Part shown: one piece after another, positions 35,396 through 44,191 of the stretch
Numbering within the stretch: position 1 is the stretch's first letter
Layout: each line of letters starts with the position of its first letter
Assembly (NCBI GenBank): GCA_003712055.1
Contig: RHLJ01000001.1
Location: 868,001-932,000 of the forward strand
Reading direction: 5' to 3'
From: Balneola sp.
Lineage (GTDB): Bacteria; Bacteroidota; Rhodothermia; Balneolales; Balneolaceae
Length of the DNA stretch: 64,000 nt
The notes under the pieces: generated by a model
Databases searched by the model: none
The model's input: only the letters and a program-made list of their open reading frames with translations
What the model was told of the DNA's origin: nothing
Program-made: the position numbers and the translations under genes

Positions 35396-35800
35396 TCAAG
35401 ATGCTGGTACCAGTTTCTGTCCGATGACAGGAATGTCTTTTCGGTTTGCAAACAACAGAATTGCACATGAAACGAATACCACAATGGCCATTATAAATAA
35501 TGTCCCTCCATCGTTTTGCACTACAATACCCAGTACGGTTAAATGGCTTATGATCGCACCACCGATTACCCCCAAACCTAGAATAGCTCCTAACCAGGTC
35601 GTTCTTGGTACAAGCAGCAACACAGAAGCAACAAGTTCAGCTACCCCAGAAGCATATCGGCCAAATGGCTCCAGGCTTACCGTTTCGAAAATGTATATGG
35701 ATTCGGGAGCTCCCGTAAATTTAAAAAACAGGGTTTGCAGCATAATACCAGCTGCAGCAACTCTAAGGATCCAATAAAAAATGTTTACTTTTGATTTCAT
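35396..35800 (-). CDS. DoxX-like four-helix membrane protein, antisense within the his cluster
   Basis: 134 residues with four hydrophobic helices. ILRVAAAGIMLQTLFFKFTGAPES and YASGVAELVASVLLLVPRTTWLGAILGLGVIGGAIISHL fit the DoxX/DUF4345-like group of small membrane proteins. It is placed opposite to hisC and hisB, convergent with hisC (19 bases apart), so it splits the his operon. A separate promoter for hisB is likely between it and 35903. Function is unknown. Confidence 0.75.
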   Translation of the reverse strand: MKSKVNIFYWILRVAAAGIMLQTLFFKFTGAPESIYIFETVSLEPFGRYASGVAELVASVLLLVPRTTWLGAILGLGVIGGAIISHLTVLGIVVQNDGGTLFIMAIVVFVSCAILLFANRKDIPVIGQKLVPAS

Positions 35801-35902
35801 AATTCACCAAATGATTTTTTTGAAAGAAGCTACCAAGGATAAACACTCAAATAATCACATAAGAGTAACAAATCGGTTTCTAACTTCTAACCCAAATGCC
35901 TT

Positions 35903-36799
35903 ATGAAACTCTGGATCGATTCTATTAACCTGATAAAAAGTGAAAACAAGAAGTTTCTCAACCCTGGTAGTGTTTATTTCTTGTCAGAATTAGCGCTAAA
36001 GGGTTTCGAGGTTTGCATGGATACCGAAGCTTTCAGCAAAAGGCAGATCGCGCTTCTGGAGCATGAAGAGCTGATTATTGAGTTTGAACGAAGTGAAGCT
36101 GAAGCCATCATTGAGTTTGATAAAAGTGAAGGTAAGTACGAGTTTTGGGTATCTGAACAAATAGTTGCATCAGGGTACGAACTTTCTGACTTGCTGAACT
36201 CACTTAAAACGGGACTACAACGTGGAGCCAGCTTTCAACGCAAAACGAATGAAACGGATATATCTATTTCCCTCAATCTCGATGGTAAAGGCTCTTCTTC
36301 TATTAACACCGGGTTAAAGTTCTTTGATCACATGCTGGAGCAAATTGCAAGACATGGGCTGGTTGATCTGAATATATCCTGTGATGGAGATTTAGAAGTT
36401 GATGAACATCATACTGTTGAAGATGTAGCTATAGCCCTTGGGGAAACACTTATCAAAGCTCTGGGCGATAAAAAAGGAATTGAACGCTACGCCTTCGTTT
36501 TGCCCATGGATGAAGCTCAGGCAACCGTTGCGCTTGATCTCTCGGGAAGACCTTACCTCGTATTCGAGGGTGAATTTAATCGTGAATATGTGGGAGATCT
36601 CCCTACTGAAATGGTCAAGCACTTCTTCTATAGTCTCGCAATGAGTTTAAAAGCTACACTTCACATAAGCTTTGATGGAGAAAATGATCACCATAAAATT
36701 GAAGCCTGCTTCAAAGGATTTGCAAGAACCCTAAAATCGGCTGTTGAAAGAAATCTTAGAACCATGGATCAAATCCCAAGCTCAAAAGGAGCCCTTTAA
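35903..36799 (+). CDS. hisB: Imidazoleglycerol-phosphate dehydratase with vestigial N-terminal domain
   Basis: 298 residues. From about 110 it is a full IGP dehydratase: metal-binding FFDHMLEQIARHG, DEHHTVEDVAIALGE, HHKIEACFKGFARTLK, ending PSSKG. The first 105 residues align in position with the HAD phosphatase of bifunctional HisB but are degraded. Family enzymes start with a DxDGT motif, whereas here WIDSINLI carries no second Asp, and only a LSELALKGFEVCMDTEAFS-like core is left. It therefore does IGP dehydration and probably not histidinol-phosphate dephosphorylation. Confidence 0.88.
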   Translation: MKLWIDSINLIKSENKKFLNPGSVYFLSELALKGFEVCMDTEAFSKRQIALLEHEELIIEFERSEAEAIIEFDKSEGKYEFWVSEQIVASGYELSDLLNSLKTGLQRGASFQRKTNETDISISLNLDGKGSSSINTGLKFFDHMLEQIARHGLVDLNISCDGDLEVDEHHTVEDVAIALGETLIKALGDKKGIERYAFVLPMDEAQATVALDLSGRPYLVFEGEFNREYVGDLPTEMVKHFFYSLAMSLKATLHISFDGENDHHKIEACFKGFARTLKSAVERNLRTMDQIPSSKGAL

Positions 36800-37395
36800 T
36801 GATTGGATTGATTAAGTATCGTGCTGGAAACATTGCTTCTGTATCAAATGCACTGGATCGATTGGACATCGACTATTTCCTGGCTCAAACCCCTGAAGAG
36901 CTCGAAAAAGCAGATGCTATTATTTTTCCTGGTGTAGGTCATGCAGGCGCTGCCATGGAATCGTTACAGGAAAACGGTCTGGATGAATGGCTTAAACAAA
37001 CAGACAAACCAGTTCTGGGAATTTGTGTAGGTATGCAACTTCTGTATGAATCTTCTGCTGAAGGGGAAACCCACGGCCTTGGCATAATCCCGGGAAGACT
37101 GGAACGCTTTGATGAAAGCCAGGAAAAGGTACCACATATGGGCTGGAATACCTTCCGAATCAACAGAGATAACCCTCTGCTTGAAGGCATTGAGGAAGAT
37201 GATTTTGTTTATTTCGTGCATAGCTACTTTGCTCCCGAAAATGAGTGCTCCGTAGCCAGTTGCAGCTACATTCATCCCTTTTCGGCAGTAGTGGAAAAGG
37301 ACAATTTCTTTGGGGTTCAGTTTCACCCTGAAAAATCCGGCAAAGTTGGCGCCAGGATTCTTCAAAACTTCGCTAATTACGTGTATAACAATTAA
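36799..37395 (+). CDS. hisH: Imidazole glycerol phosphate synthase glutaminase subunit
   Basis: Class I glutamine amidotransferase, 198 residues. Nucleophile Cys in LGICVGMQLLYES; catalytic His-Glu in FFGVQFHPEKSG. It supplies ammonia to HisF, which is not in this window. The start overlaps the hisB stop by one base (translational coupling). hisA follows after 18 bases. Confidence 0.95.
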   Translation: MIGLIKYRAGNIASVSNALDRLDIDYFLAQTPEELEKADAIIFPGVGHAGAAMESLQENGLDEWLKQTDKPVLGICVGMQLLYESSAEGETHGLGIIPGRLERFDESQEKVPHMGWNTFRINRDNPLLEGIEEDDFVYFVHSYFAPENECSVASCSYIHPFSAVVEKDNFFGVQFHPEKSGKVGARILQNFANYVYNN

Positions 37396-37413
37396 CCAAG
37401 AGAATAACTTTAA

Positions 37414-38127
37414 ATGCAAGCAATACCAGCTATCGACCTGCTTAATGGTCAATGTGTACGATTACATAAAGGAGCCTATGAGGAAGTCACCGTTTATAAT
37501 GACTCTCCACTAAATCAGGCCAGGCTTTTTACTGAGGCGGGTTTTTCGCACCTCCATATCGTGGATCTAAACGGCGCCAAAGAAGGGCATTTCGTTAACC
37601 TGCCACATATTTCTCAAATAATCTCAGAATTAAAAGTGTCGATACAAACGGGCGGCGGGATTCGCACCTTTGAAGACGCCGAATACCTCTTTGAGCAGGG
37701 CATATCTAAGGTGATATGCAGTTCAATGGCGATCAAGAATGAAACAGACTGGCTGAAGTTACTCGAGAAATATCCCGAAAAAACCATTCTGGGAATGGAC
37801 CTGAAAGATGGTAACATCGCGTATGCCGGATGGCTTGAAACAGCCTCCGAACCTGTTAATGAATTTTTAGCTCGGATGGAACAAGCAGGCTTGCAAGAAG
37901 TACTTTGTACAGATATCTCTAAAGACGGAACACTTTCCGGTCCCAATTTAGAGTTGTATAAAGAACTAAAAGCAAGCTTTCCCAATCTCAGGTTGATTGC
38001 ATCAGGCGGTGTTTCCTCTTATGAAGACCTTGAAGAGCTGGATGCTATGAACATTGACGCGGTAGTTGTAGGAAAAGCGTATTACGAATCACGAATTAGC
38101 CTCGAACAAATGGCTAATTTCAAATAA
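37414..38127 (+). CDS. hisA: ProFAR isomerase
   Basis: TIM-barrel isomerase of the histidine pathway, 237 residues. N-terminal AIDLLNGQCVRLHKGAYE contains the first catalytic Asp; the second is in LGMDLKDGNIAYAGWLE. Phosphate-binding loops VSIQTGGGIRTFEDA and RLIASGGVSSYEDLEELD are intact. It is the last his gene here; hisF and hisIE, which often follow, are absent. Confidence 0.95.
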   Translation: MQAIPAIDLLNGQCVRLHKGAYEEVTVYNDSPLNQARLFTEAGFSHLHIVDLNGAKEGHFVNLPHISQIISELKVSIQTGGGIRTFEDAEYLFEQGISKVICSSMAIKNETDWLKLLEKYPEKTILGMDLKDGNIAYAGWLETASEPVNEFLARMEQAGLQEVLCTDISKDGTLSGPNLELYKELKASFPNLRLIASGGVSSYEDLEELDAMNIDAVVVGKAYYESRISLEQMANFK

Positions 38128-38185
38128 ATTTGGTGTGTGTTCGAAATAAAGAACTTTAAGAATAATATCTAAAAAGAAGCCTTTA

Positions 38186-38279
38186 GTCATTCCTGCGAAG
38201 GCAGGAATCTAGATTTGGATAAAGAGAAAAGTTTAATCTTTAAATAAATTTAGATTCCAGGCATACGCCGCGGAATGAC
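38186..38279. repeat. Dispersed palindromic repeat after hisA
   Basis: GTCATTCCTGCGAAGGCAGGAATCTAGATTTGGAT at one end and TTTAGATTCCAGGCATACGCCGCGGAATGAC at the other. Confidence 0.75.
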
Positions 38280-38385
38280 ATTCTTAATATTTGTAGAGTG
38301 TTTCTTATTTCGAACTTAGACTAAATTTAGATTTGTAAAAGTCTTTCTGGTTGCCAAACTTAATACTTTCTTAAAACGGCTATGA

Positions 38386-40779
38386 ATGAGCTTTCTTGAA
38401 AAAATAGGTTTAGGACGCAAAAAAAAGGAACTAACTCCCTTACTGGGAGAAAAAAAGAAGAAGGAACAAGAAGCATATTCCCTCAGAAGGAACCCCTATC
38501 TGAGAGCTTTTATCTTTATTTGCTTCATTCTTATCTCTGTGTTTTCCCTTCCTCGTACCAGTGTTCAATCCAGTTTTAATTATACAGTAGGGCAACCGTG
38601 GAGAGCGGATGATTTAACTGCTCCATACACCTTTGCCATCAACAAGACTGCTGCTGAAATTGAAGAAGAACAACAAGCAATAGAACAGCAGCTCCCTCCT
38701 ATTTTTACAGTGAATGAGCAAATTCCAATAGCCGTTCAAACACGATTAGATTCCCTGTATCGTACCCTTCAACCTACGTTACAAGCTTATACCGACTGGC
38801 AAACGGCTAAAGAGAATAATATTCCAACCATATTAGATGATAGTCTTCGATTTGCAAGCGTATATGCCCGGTATAATATAGGCCTCACTGATTTTGCCCT
38901 GAATACGCTCCTGGAAAGCTATCATCAGGTTCAAAGCCGAAATCTTCCAATCAATCGTTTTGCAGGTGTTATTGTTAAGCAACGGTTGGAAGAAGTCGTT
39001 GATCAGTTATTGAATCAGGGAATTATTGATATCAATAAATCCAACATTAGTGCCGATCAAATTACCGTCCTAAACCCTGCTCAAAGTACCGAACAATCTG
39101 TAAATATTGCCAGGGTAAGAGATCTCCGAGAAGCCAATGAATTCACCCAGTTTCAGCTCAATCGCTCTCTTCCTGAAAATCAGTCCCGGCTCGGCATTGA
39201 ACTTTATAACAAGGTAATTGCTCCTAACTACAGTGAAAGCGAAGAACGTCGCCAGGAACGACTTGATGAGGCCATAGGGAACATTTCTGAAACGAAAGGT
39301 GCAATGACACAGGGGCAGGTGATCATCCGAAATGGTGATATTGTAAATGATGACACTGCAAATATTCTCAGAAGCCTGGAAGAAGCCCGTGCATTAAATG
39401 CATCTGAATTGGAACAGTGGCTTCGCTTTTCAGGAGGAGTGGTGCTCGTTATAGTTATTTCCCTCGTGTTCTTTATGTACCTGTATCTTTATCGTCGAAA
39501 AATTAGCAGTCATAACGGACTTTTTTTCCTCGTGTTTTTGACCCTTGGACTTGTTACTACTGGTGCCGCTTTTATTATTTATTTTGGGGTAGCTCACCCA
39601 CTTATTATCCCGGTTGCAATAGCACCTATCATGCTAACCATCATTTTTGATTCAAGGGTAGGAATCATCGCTTCTGTAACCCTTGCTTCGCTAATTGGAT
39701 TGGTACATGGATATAACTTCGAGTTTACGATTGCTACTATAGCAGCCTGTTCGATGGGGGTATTTTCGGTCAGGGATGTTAAGGATCGATCTCAGTTTTT
39801 CTTTACTACTCCGGGTATCGTTTTTCTAACCTATTTAGTCACCTTAGGTGCATTCGGAATCTCAAAGATGGAAGGATGGGATGTCGCGTTGGACAACCTG
39901 ATGTATATCGCCATTAATTCATTATTCATCCTGTTTACCTATCCAATCATCCTGCTTTTTGAAAAACTATTTGGAGTAACTACCGACTTCACATTGCTCG
40001 AATTAGGAGACACAAACCAGCCACTGTTAAAGGAACTGATGACTACGGCTCCAGGCACCTTCCATCATAGTTTACAGGTAGCCAATTTATCAGAAACAGC
40101 TGCATCTGCCATTGGAGCCAATCCTCTATTGGCAAGAGTTGGAGGTTTATACCATGATATAGGCAAAATGATCAAGCCCGAATATTTCGTGGAAAACCAG
40201 TCCTCAGGGGTTAATGAGCACGATAAACTAAAGCCTCAAATGAGTGCCATGGTCATTAAGGCTCATGTTTCAGAAGGCGTTAAAATGGCCGAAGAATATG
40301 GACTCCCTAAAGTACTTATTCATTTTATAGAGACCCATCATGGAACTTCTGTGATTCGCTTCTTCTATGAAAAAGCTAAAGAGGACGAGAACCTCAAAGA
40401 GATGCATAATGAGGAGCAATTCAAATACGAAGGGCCGCTACCAACTACGAAAGAAACCGGTATTCTTCTGTTAGCCGATGGTATTGAAGCCGCCTCCCGT
40501 GCAATGAAGAATCCTACGTATAGCAAATTAGAAAACCTGGTTCATCGTATGGTAGATGATCGGGTAACCGAAGGTCAGTTAAGCCATTGTCCATTAACTT
40601 TCAGAGACCTCCAGATTATTAAAGAAAGCTTTTTAACCCTGCTCGTTGGGGTGTATCATAGCAGGATTGAGTATCCTGAAGATTCTGAAAAGGTTAAGGA
40701 AAAACAGGAACAAGCTGAGCCTGAAAACAACCAAAATGGTGCCCCTCAAGACCAGACCGAAGAGGCTCCAACCAACTAG
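38386..40779 (+). CDS. pgpH: 7TM-HD phosphodiesterase (PgpH/YqfF type, c-di-AMP hydrolase)
   Basis: 797 residues. A first membrane helix (residues about 45-62) is followed by a large extracytoplasmic 7TMR-HDED domain, then seven helices (about 345-540) and a cytosolic HD domain. HD motifs are TTAPGTFHHSLQVANLSETAA and VGGLYHDIGKMIKPEYF (His-Asp about 590), with a later IETHHGTS. The family degrades c-di-AMP. A Glu/Gln-rich tail ends the protein. It is followed after 2 bases by the recombinase gene. Confidence 0.9.
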   Translation: MSFLEKIGLGRKKKELTPLLGEKKKKEQEAYSLRRNPYLRAFIFICFILISVFSLPRTSVQSSFNYTVGQPWRADDLTAPYTFAINKTAAEIEEEQQAIEQQLPPIFTVNEQIPIAVQTRLDSLYRTLQPTLQAYTDWQTAKENNIPTILDDSLRFASVYARYNIGLTDFALNTLLESYHQVQSRNLPINRFAGVIVKQRLEEVVDQLLNQGIIDINKSNISADQITVLNPAQSTEQSVNIARVRDLREANEFTQFQLNRSLPENQSRLGIELYNKVIAPNYSESEERRQERLDEAIGNISETKGAMTQGQVIIRNGDIVNDDTANILRSLEEARALNASELEQWLRFSGGVVLVIVISLVFFMYLYLYRRKISSHNGLFFLVFLTLGLVTTGAAFIIYFGVAHPLIIPVAIAPIMLTIIFDSRVGIIASVTLASLIGLVHGYNFEFTIATIAACSMGVFSVRDVKDRSQFFFTTPGIVFLTYLVTLGAFGISKMEGWDVALDNLMYIAINSLFILFTYPIILLFEKLFGVTTDFTLLELGDTNQPLLKELMTTAPGTFHHSLQVANLSETAASAIGANPLLARVGGLYHDIGKMIKPEYFVENQSSGVNEHDKLKPQMSAMVIKAHVSEGVKMAEEYGLPKVLIHFIETHHGTSVIRFFYEKAKEDENLKEMHNEEQFKYEGPLPTTKETGILLLADGIEAASRAMKNPTYSKLENLVHRMVDDRVTEGQLSHCPLTFRDLQIIKESFLTLLVGVYHSRIEYPEDSEKVKEKQEQAEPENNQNGAPQDQTEEAPTN

Positions 40780-40781
40780 TT

Positions 40782-41693
40782 TTGAGATTTAAGCAAAAAC
40801 TTGAACTATATCTTCAATTCATCAAGCTTGAAAAAGGCCTTTCTGAAAATTCGGTGGTCTCCTATAAAAACGATCTCGACCGGTACCTCCAATTTCTTCT
40901 CATAGAAAAAAAGATAAGTGACCTTTCCGGAGTCACCCTTTCGCATATTGAAGATTTTTTGAATTACCTGATCGAGTATGAACTACTTTCCCCTGGTTCC
41001 CTGGCTCGTAATATTTCAAGTATCCGGGGCTTCCATGAGTTTGCCGTAGTTGAAGGTATGACCGAGGCAAATCCAGCTGAACTTATTGAACTCCCCAAAA
41101 AGGCACGGAAGTTACCCGAGGTACTGTCACCTCAGGAGATTGAAGAAATGCTGGCAACCCCTGATACCTCCAAACCAGCAGGAATAAGGGATAAAGCTAT
41201 CCTCGAATGTTTGTATGGCACCGGGATGAGGGTAAGCGAACTCACCGATTTGGAAACGGATCGGATGTTTTTTGAAATAGGATTCATTCGCGTTATTGGA
41301 AAAGGAAGTAAAGAGCGGCTGGTTCCTGTTGGCGAAATAGCCCAGGAGGCTATTGAGCATTATCTCACTAAAGCCCGTCCTTTATTTTTTAATAAGGAAA
41401 AGGCCGAAAAAGCTAAGAACAAGGTGTTTTTGAATCAGCGGGGTGGAGCTTTAACCCGGATGAGTATCTGGAATATTGTGCAGAAAGCAGCCAAAGTTGC
41501 TGATATCAAGAAGAAGGTATACCCGCATATTTTTCGCCATTCTTTTGCTACTCATCTTTTGGAGGGAGGTGCTGATCTACGAGCGGTTCAAGAGATGTTG
41601 GGGCATTCATCTATTCTCACTACCGAGATCTACACCCATGTTGATCGTTCGCTACTCCATCAAACGCATAAGCAATATCACCCAAGAGCCTGA
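40782..41693 (+). CDS. xerD: XerC/XerD-type tyrosine recombinase
   Basis: 303 residues from a TTG start. The N-terminal SAM-like domain (YLQFIKLEKGLSENSVVSYKNDLDRYLQFL) is followed by the catalytic domain with Arg in YGTGMRVSELTDLE, His-x-x-Arg in HIFRHSFATHLLEGGADLRAVQEMLGHSSILTT and Tyr in EIYTHVD. Length and motifs fit the housekeeping Xer enzymes that resolve chromosome dimers. No integron-integrase insert is seen. It lies 2 kb from the cassette array, which might be coincidental. The 3' end overlaps ytxJ (convergent) by 16 bases. Confidence 0.92.
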   Translation: MRFKQKLELYLQFIKLEKGLSENSVVSYKNDLDRYLQFLLIEKKISDLSGVTLSHIEDFLNYLIEYELLSPGSLARNISSIRGFHEFAVVEGMTEANPAELIELPKKARKLPEVLSPQEIEEMLATPDTSKPAGIRDKAILECLYGTGMRVSELTDLETDRMFFEIGFIRVIGKGSKERLVPVGEIAQEAIEHYLTKARPLFFNKEKAEKAKNKVFLNQRGGALTRMSIWNIVQKAAKVADIKKKVYPHIFRHSFATHLLEGGADLRAVQEMLGHSSILTTEIYTHVDRSLLHQTHKQYHPRA

Positions 41694-42061
41694 AGTATAT
41701 TCCGGGTGTTTACTCCCCCATGGGAAGCGCTCCAGATTACTTCTCCATTTTTGATGACAAACACTTGTGGAGATTCATGCCTGATCGAAACTTTATCGCC
41801 CAGGTAGATTGAAATCGGCCGGGATCTTATCACATCTATCAAATGAATCGGCGCTCCTTTTCTCTCCTCTTCACTAATTGACTCAACATTTTTCTTGGCA
41901 AAATAGCTGGTGCCACAGCTGTTGCTGTGTTTTAAGATAATCTGTGGAGCTGAATTTGAGTCCTTAAACACATCTTCAACCTGCTCAGTAGCGGTCAGAT
42001 AGTTCCATTGAACTTGATCCGAAGAACTTCCAGCGCCAAAAAAAGAATCAAATAATCCCAT
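41678..42061 (-). CDS. ytxJ: YtxJ-type bacilliredoxin-like protein
   Basis: 127 residues, thioredoxin fold. The single-Cys motif LKHSNSCGTSYFAKKNV and VIRSRPISIYLGDKVSIRHESPQVFVIKNGEVIW are typical for the 'bacillithiol system redox-active protein YtxJ'. It implies this organism makes bacillithiol. Its product would de-bacillithiolate proteins in the cytosol. It is convergent with xerD and divergent from the MBL-fold hydrolase gene. Confidence 0.85.
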   Translation of the reverse strand: MGLFDSFFGAGSSSDQVQWNYLTATEQVEDVFKDSNSAPQIILKHSNSCGTSYFAKKNVESISEEERKGAPIHLIDVIRSRPISIYLGDKVSIRHESPQVFVIKNGEVIWSASHGGVNTRNILQALG

Positions 42062-42169
42062 ACCGTTATAATTTCACAAAAATATAATCCATTCAGGCAT
42101 CTAATGCATTTGGAACTAATTGGCTGCAATGTTTATTTACTGCACAAACTAAATCGTAATACAATCGCC

Positions 42170-42871
42170 ATGAACACACAAGCATTTTGGCTAGGTCACT
42201 CTGCCTTTCGAATTATCAGTCCTAAAGGAAATATTATTTATATCGATCCTTTTTTACAGCATAACCCGGCCACTCCAGATGAATTAAAGAGTGTTGAAAA
42301 AGCTGATTTTATCCTTCTTACTCATGGCCATGAAGATCATGTAGGAGATACTCTTGAAATTGCCAAGAATACAGGAGCCAAAGTGGTGGGTATCGTTGAG
42401 CTCATCTCCCTTCTCCAAAATGAAGGACTATCGGCAGAACAATCAGTGCCGTTCAATAAAGGTGGTACTGTTCATTTTGATGATTTTTCGGTGACCATGG
42501 TTTCTGCGAATCATAGTTCGTCATACAAAGGGCAATATGCCGGAGACCCGGCGGGATTGGTGCTGTCCTTCGAAGAGGACATTTGTATCTATCATATGGG
42601 CGATACCAATATTTTCACTGATTTGGCACTGTATGGCGAGTTGTATGAACCGGATGTGGTCTTAGCCCCTATTGGAGATCATTTCACTATGGGACCTGAG
42701 GAAGCCGCGTATGCTGTTGAAATGATTGATCCTGATTACGCCGTGCCTATGCATTATGGAACCTGGCCTCCGATAGCTTCCGATCCACAGGTGTTTAAAG
42801 AAACGCTCGAGGAGTTTACTGAAATAGAGGCCATCATCCCAAAAGTGGGCGAAAACTTCCTGGACTTATAA
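42170..42871 (+). CDS. UPF0173-type metal-dependent hydrolase (MBL fold)
   Basis: 233 residues from ATG 42170; the longer version adds 22 residues not expected. FWLGHSAFRI starts the domain; the metal motif THGHEDHVGDTLEIAKN is canonical. HMGDTNIFTDLALYGELYEPDVVLAPIGDHFTMGPEEAAYAVEMI and VPMHYGTWPP complete the UPF0173 signature. Substrate is unknown. The glyoxalase frame starts 2 bases after its stop. Confidence 0.9.
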   Translation: MNTQAFWLGHSAFRIISPKGNIIYIDPFLQHNPATPDELKSVEKADFILLTHGHEDHVGDTLEIAKNTGAKVVGIVELISLLQNEGLSAEQSVPFNKGGTVHFDDFSVTMVSANHSSSYKGQYAGDPAGLVLSFEEDICIYHMGDTNIFTDLALYGELYEPDVVLAPIGDHFTMGPEEAAYAVEMIDPDYAVPMHYGTWPPIASDPQVFKETLEEFTEIEAIIPKVGENFLDL

Positions 42872-42873
42872 CC

Positions 42874-43366
42874 ATGTCGGATTATACCATCCCTGGTAAT
42901 GCTCGGATTGGGCATGTGCACTTAAAGGTGTCTGACCTGGAACGCTCGATTGATTTTTACTGCGGACTCCTTGGCTTTGAATTAATGACCAGGTATGGTT
43001 CCCAGGCGGCGTTTATTTCTGCGGGGGGGGTATCATCATCATATCGGGTTAAATACCTGGCAGAGCTTGGGGTCTGAACCAGCTCCCAAAAAATACCCCG
43101 GACTCTTTCATACTGCCATCTTATTTCCTACCCGAAAGGATCTTGCTGTAATCCTGAATCGACTTATGCAGGAAAAGTACCCGCTAACCGGAGCTTCGGA
43201 TCATGGGGTTTCGGAAGCTATTTACCTGGACGATCCGGATCAAAATGGAGTAGAACTGTATTGGGATAAACCCAAAGAGCAATGGCCTAAAAAAGAGGAT
43301 GGCAACCTGGATATGTACACCCGGCATCTGGATTTGAATAATTTACTAGCCGAGCTTTCTGTTTGA
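42874..43366 (+). pseudogene. Glyoxalase/dioxygenase-fold protein split at a G8 tract
   Basis: The N-terminal part (67 residues: IGHVHLKVSDLERSIDFYCGLLGFELMTRYGSQAAFISAGG) and the C-terminal part (YHHHIGLNTW...DPDQNGVELYWDKP) of one VOC-fold protein lie in two frames. They join at GC + eight G at 43021-43030; seven G would restore one frame of about 163 codons. It could be a CatE-like protein. The G tract may be a phase-variable switch, a mutation or a sequencing error. The intact protein would bind a metal through the two His and the C-terminal Glu. Confidence 0.8.
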
Positions 43367-43402
43367 GGGGCATTGGCTTCTCTTTCTCCACCCCGCCCTT
43401 CC

Positions 43403-43566
43403 GTCATCCCGCACTTGATACTGAATCAAGTTCAGCACAGGTTGCGGGATCTGTAGAGAGACCAAACGTTGATTAATCAAATGCTGTATCAACGAATCAT
43501 GCTTTACAGATCCCGGGTCTTCGCCTGCCTTCCAAAGTTTTGTACGGCGGACAGGCCCGGGATGAC
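43403..43566. repeat. Dispersed palindromic repeat (GTCATCCCGCACTTGATA type)
   Basis: Begins GTCATCCCGCACTTGATACTGAATCAAGTTCAGC and ends CCCGGGATGAC. The internal part includes GCTGTATCAACGAATCATGCTTTACAGATCCCGGGTC, related to 60872-60980 and 61895-62027. Confidence 0.7.
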
Positions 43567-43581
43567 CTAGTTGGGTAGCGG

Positions 43582-43809
43582 TTATTTAGTGTACTTGAAC
43601 TTATTTAAGAAAGAATAACTAATGAACAAAAAGAACAGAGATATCAGCACCCAGTAGGAATAGTTGATTATACCAGATTCTGAGATGCCCGTACTTTCGT
43701 AAAAGAGATATAAAAATAAATTTACCGGACCTGGAGATTTTATTACAAAGAAAACGATGATTGAAAGCAGTGTCGAAATCGTCAAGTTTCTTTTTTTAGT
43801 GTTACTCAT
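43582..43809 (-). CDS. Small two-helix membrane protein
   Basis: 75 residues with two hydrophobic helices (ISTLLSIIVFFVIKSPGPVNLFLYLFYE and INYSYWVLISLFFLFISYSFLNKF) and a basic tail. It is the last gene of the RHS-cassette array on the minus strand, just past the attC-like palindrome at 43838. It may be a stand-alone immunity-type membrane protein. Confidence 0.5.
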   Translation of the reverse strand: MSNTKKRNLTISTLLSIIVFFVIKSPGPVNLFLYLFYESTGISESGIINYSYWVLISLFFLFISYSFLNKFKYTK

Positions 43810-43837
43810 ATAAGAATATTTCTTTACCTAATCTGGT

Positions 43838-43876
43838 GCCCCAACCTGGTGCAAGCTGCCTGTGCTAGTTAGGGGC
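43838..43876. repeat. attC-like imperfect palindrome (a)
   Basis: Read on the minus strand: GCCCCTAACTAGCACAGGCA, then GCTTGCACCAGGTTGGGGC. The outer boxes CCCTAAC and GTTGGGG fit the RYYYAAC/GTTRRRY pattern of integron attC sites; the inner parts are imperfectly paired. It follows directly on the stop of the 44190 gene. Confidence 0.5.
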
Positions 43877-44190
43877 TATTCATCTAAATCGATACTAATT
43901 TCAAAAGAATCAGAAGAAATTTTCAGATCGTATTCTTCTTTTAATTTGTTTAGGAGCTGCTCGTTGAACCTATTCATTTTAATAGTTTCTTCTGCCCAGC
44001 ACTTATTTGAAGACACTAAAGCTTTTGCTTGTCCAAGATCAATTTTTCTTGCTTTCCTAATTATTTTTATAGCATCTATCATTGAAACATCAAGTGCTTT
44101 CAGATAACATAACACTGTTTGCTCTTCAGTTCCCTTTTTAAGCTCTATCAAGCATAGTTTGATTAGTTTTTCACTATCGTAATACTTCAT
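43876..44190 (-). CDS. Candidate immunity protein of tip cassette 3
   Basis: 104 residues, soluble, helical and charged, with no signal peptide. It starts one base after the stop of the (decayed) toxin part of tip 3, the spacing expected for a toxin-immunity pair. The motif ALDVSMIDAIKIIRKARKIDLGQAKALVSSNKCW resembles the small 'ribosomal L7/L12-like/immunity' helical proteins, but I cannot name a family. Confidence 0.55.
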   Translation of the reverse strand: MKYYDSEKLIKLCLIELKKGTEEQTVLCYLKALDVSMIDAIKIIRKARKIDLGQAKALVSSNKCWAEETIKMNRFNEQLLNKLKEEYDLKISSDSFEISIDLDE

Positions 44191-44191
44191 T

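Noticed and set aside
35373-35777. 134-codon ORF opposite to the DoxX-type gene
   Set aside because: Shadow of the hydrophobic minus-strand gene; the DoxX frame has clear membrane helices, the plus frame has none and no plausible family.
40782-41693. The tyrosine recombinase as an integron integrase for the attC-like sites
   Set aside because: Length and motifs are those of housekeeping XerC/D; no IntI-specific additional segment is seen, and it is linked to pgpH rather than to the array. Only a distant possibility.
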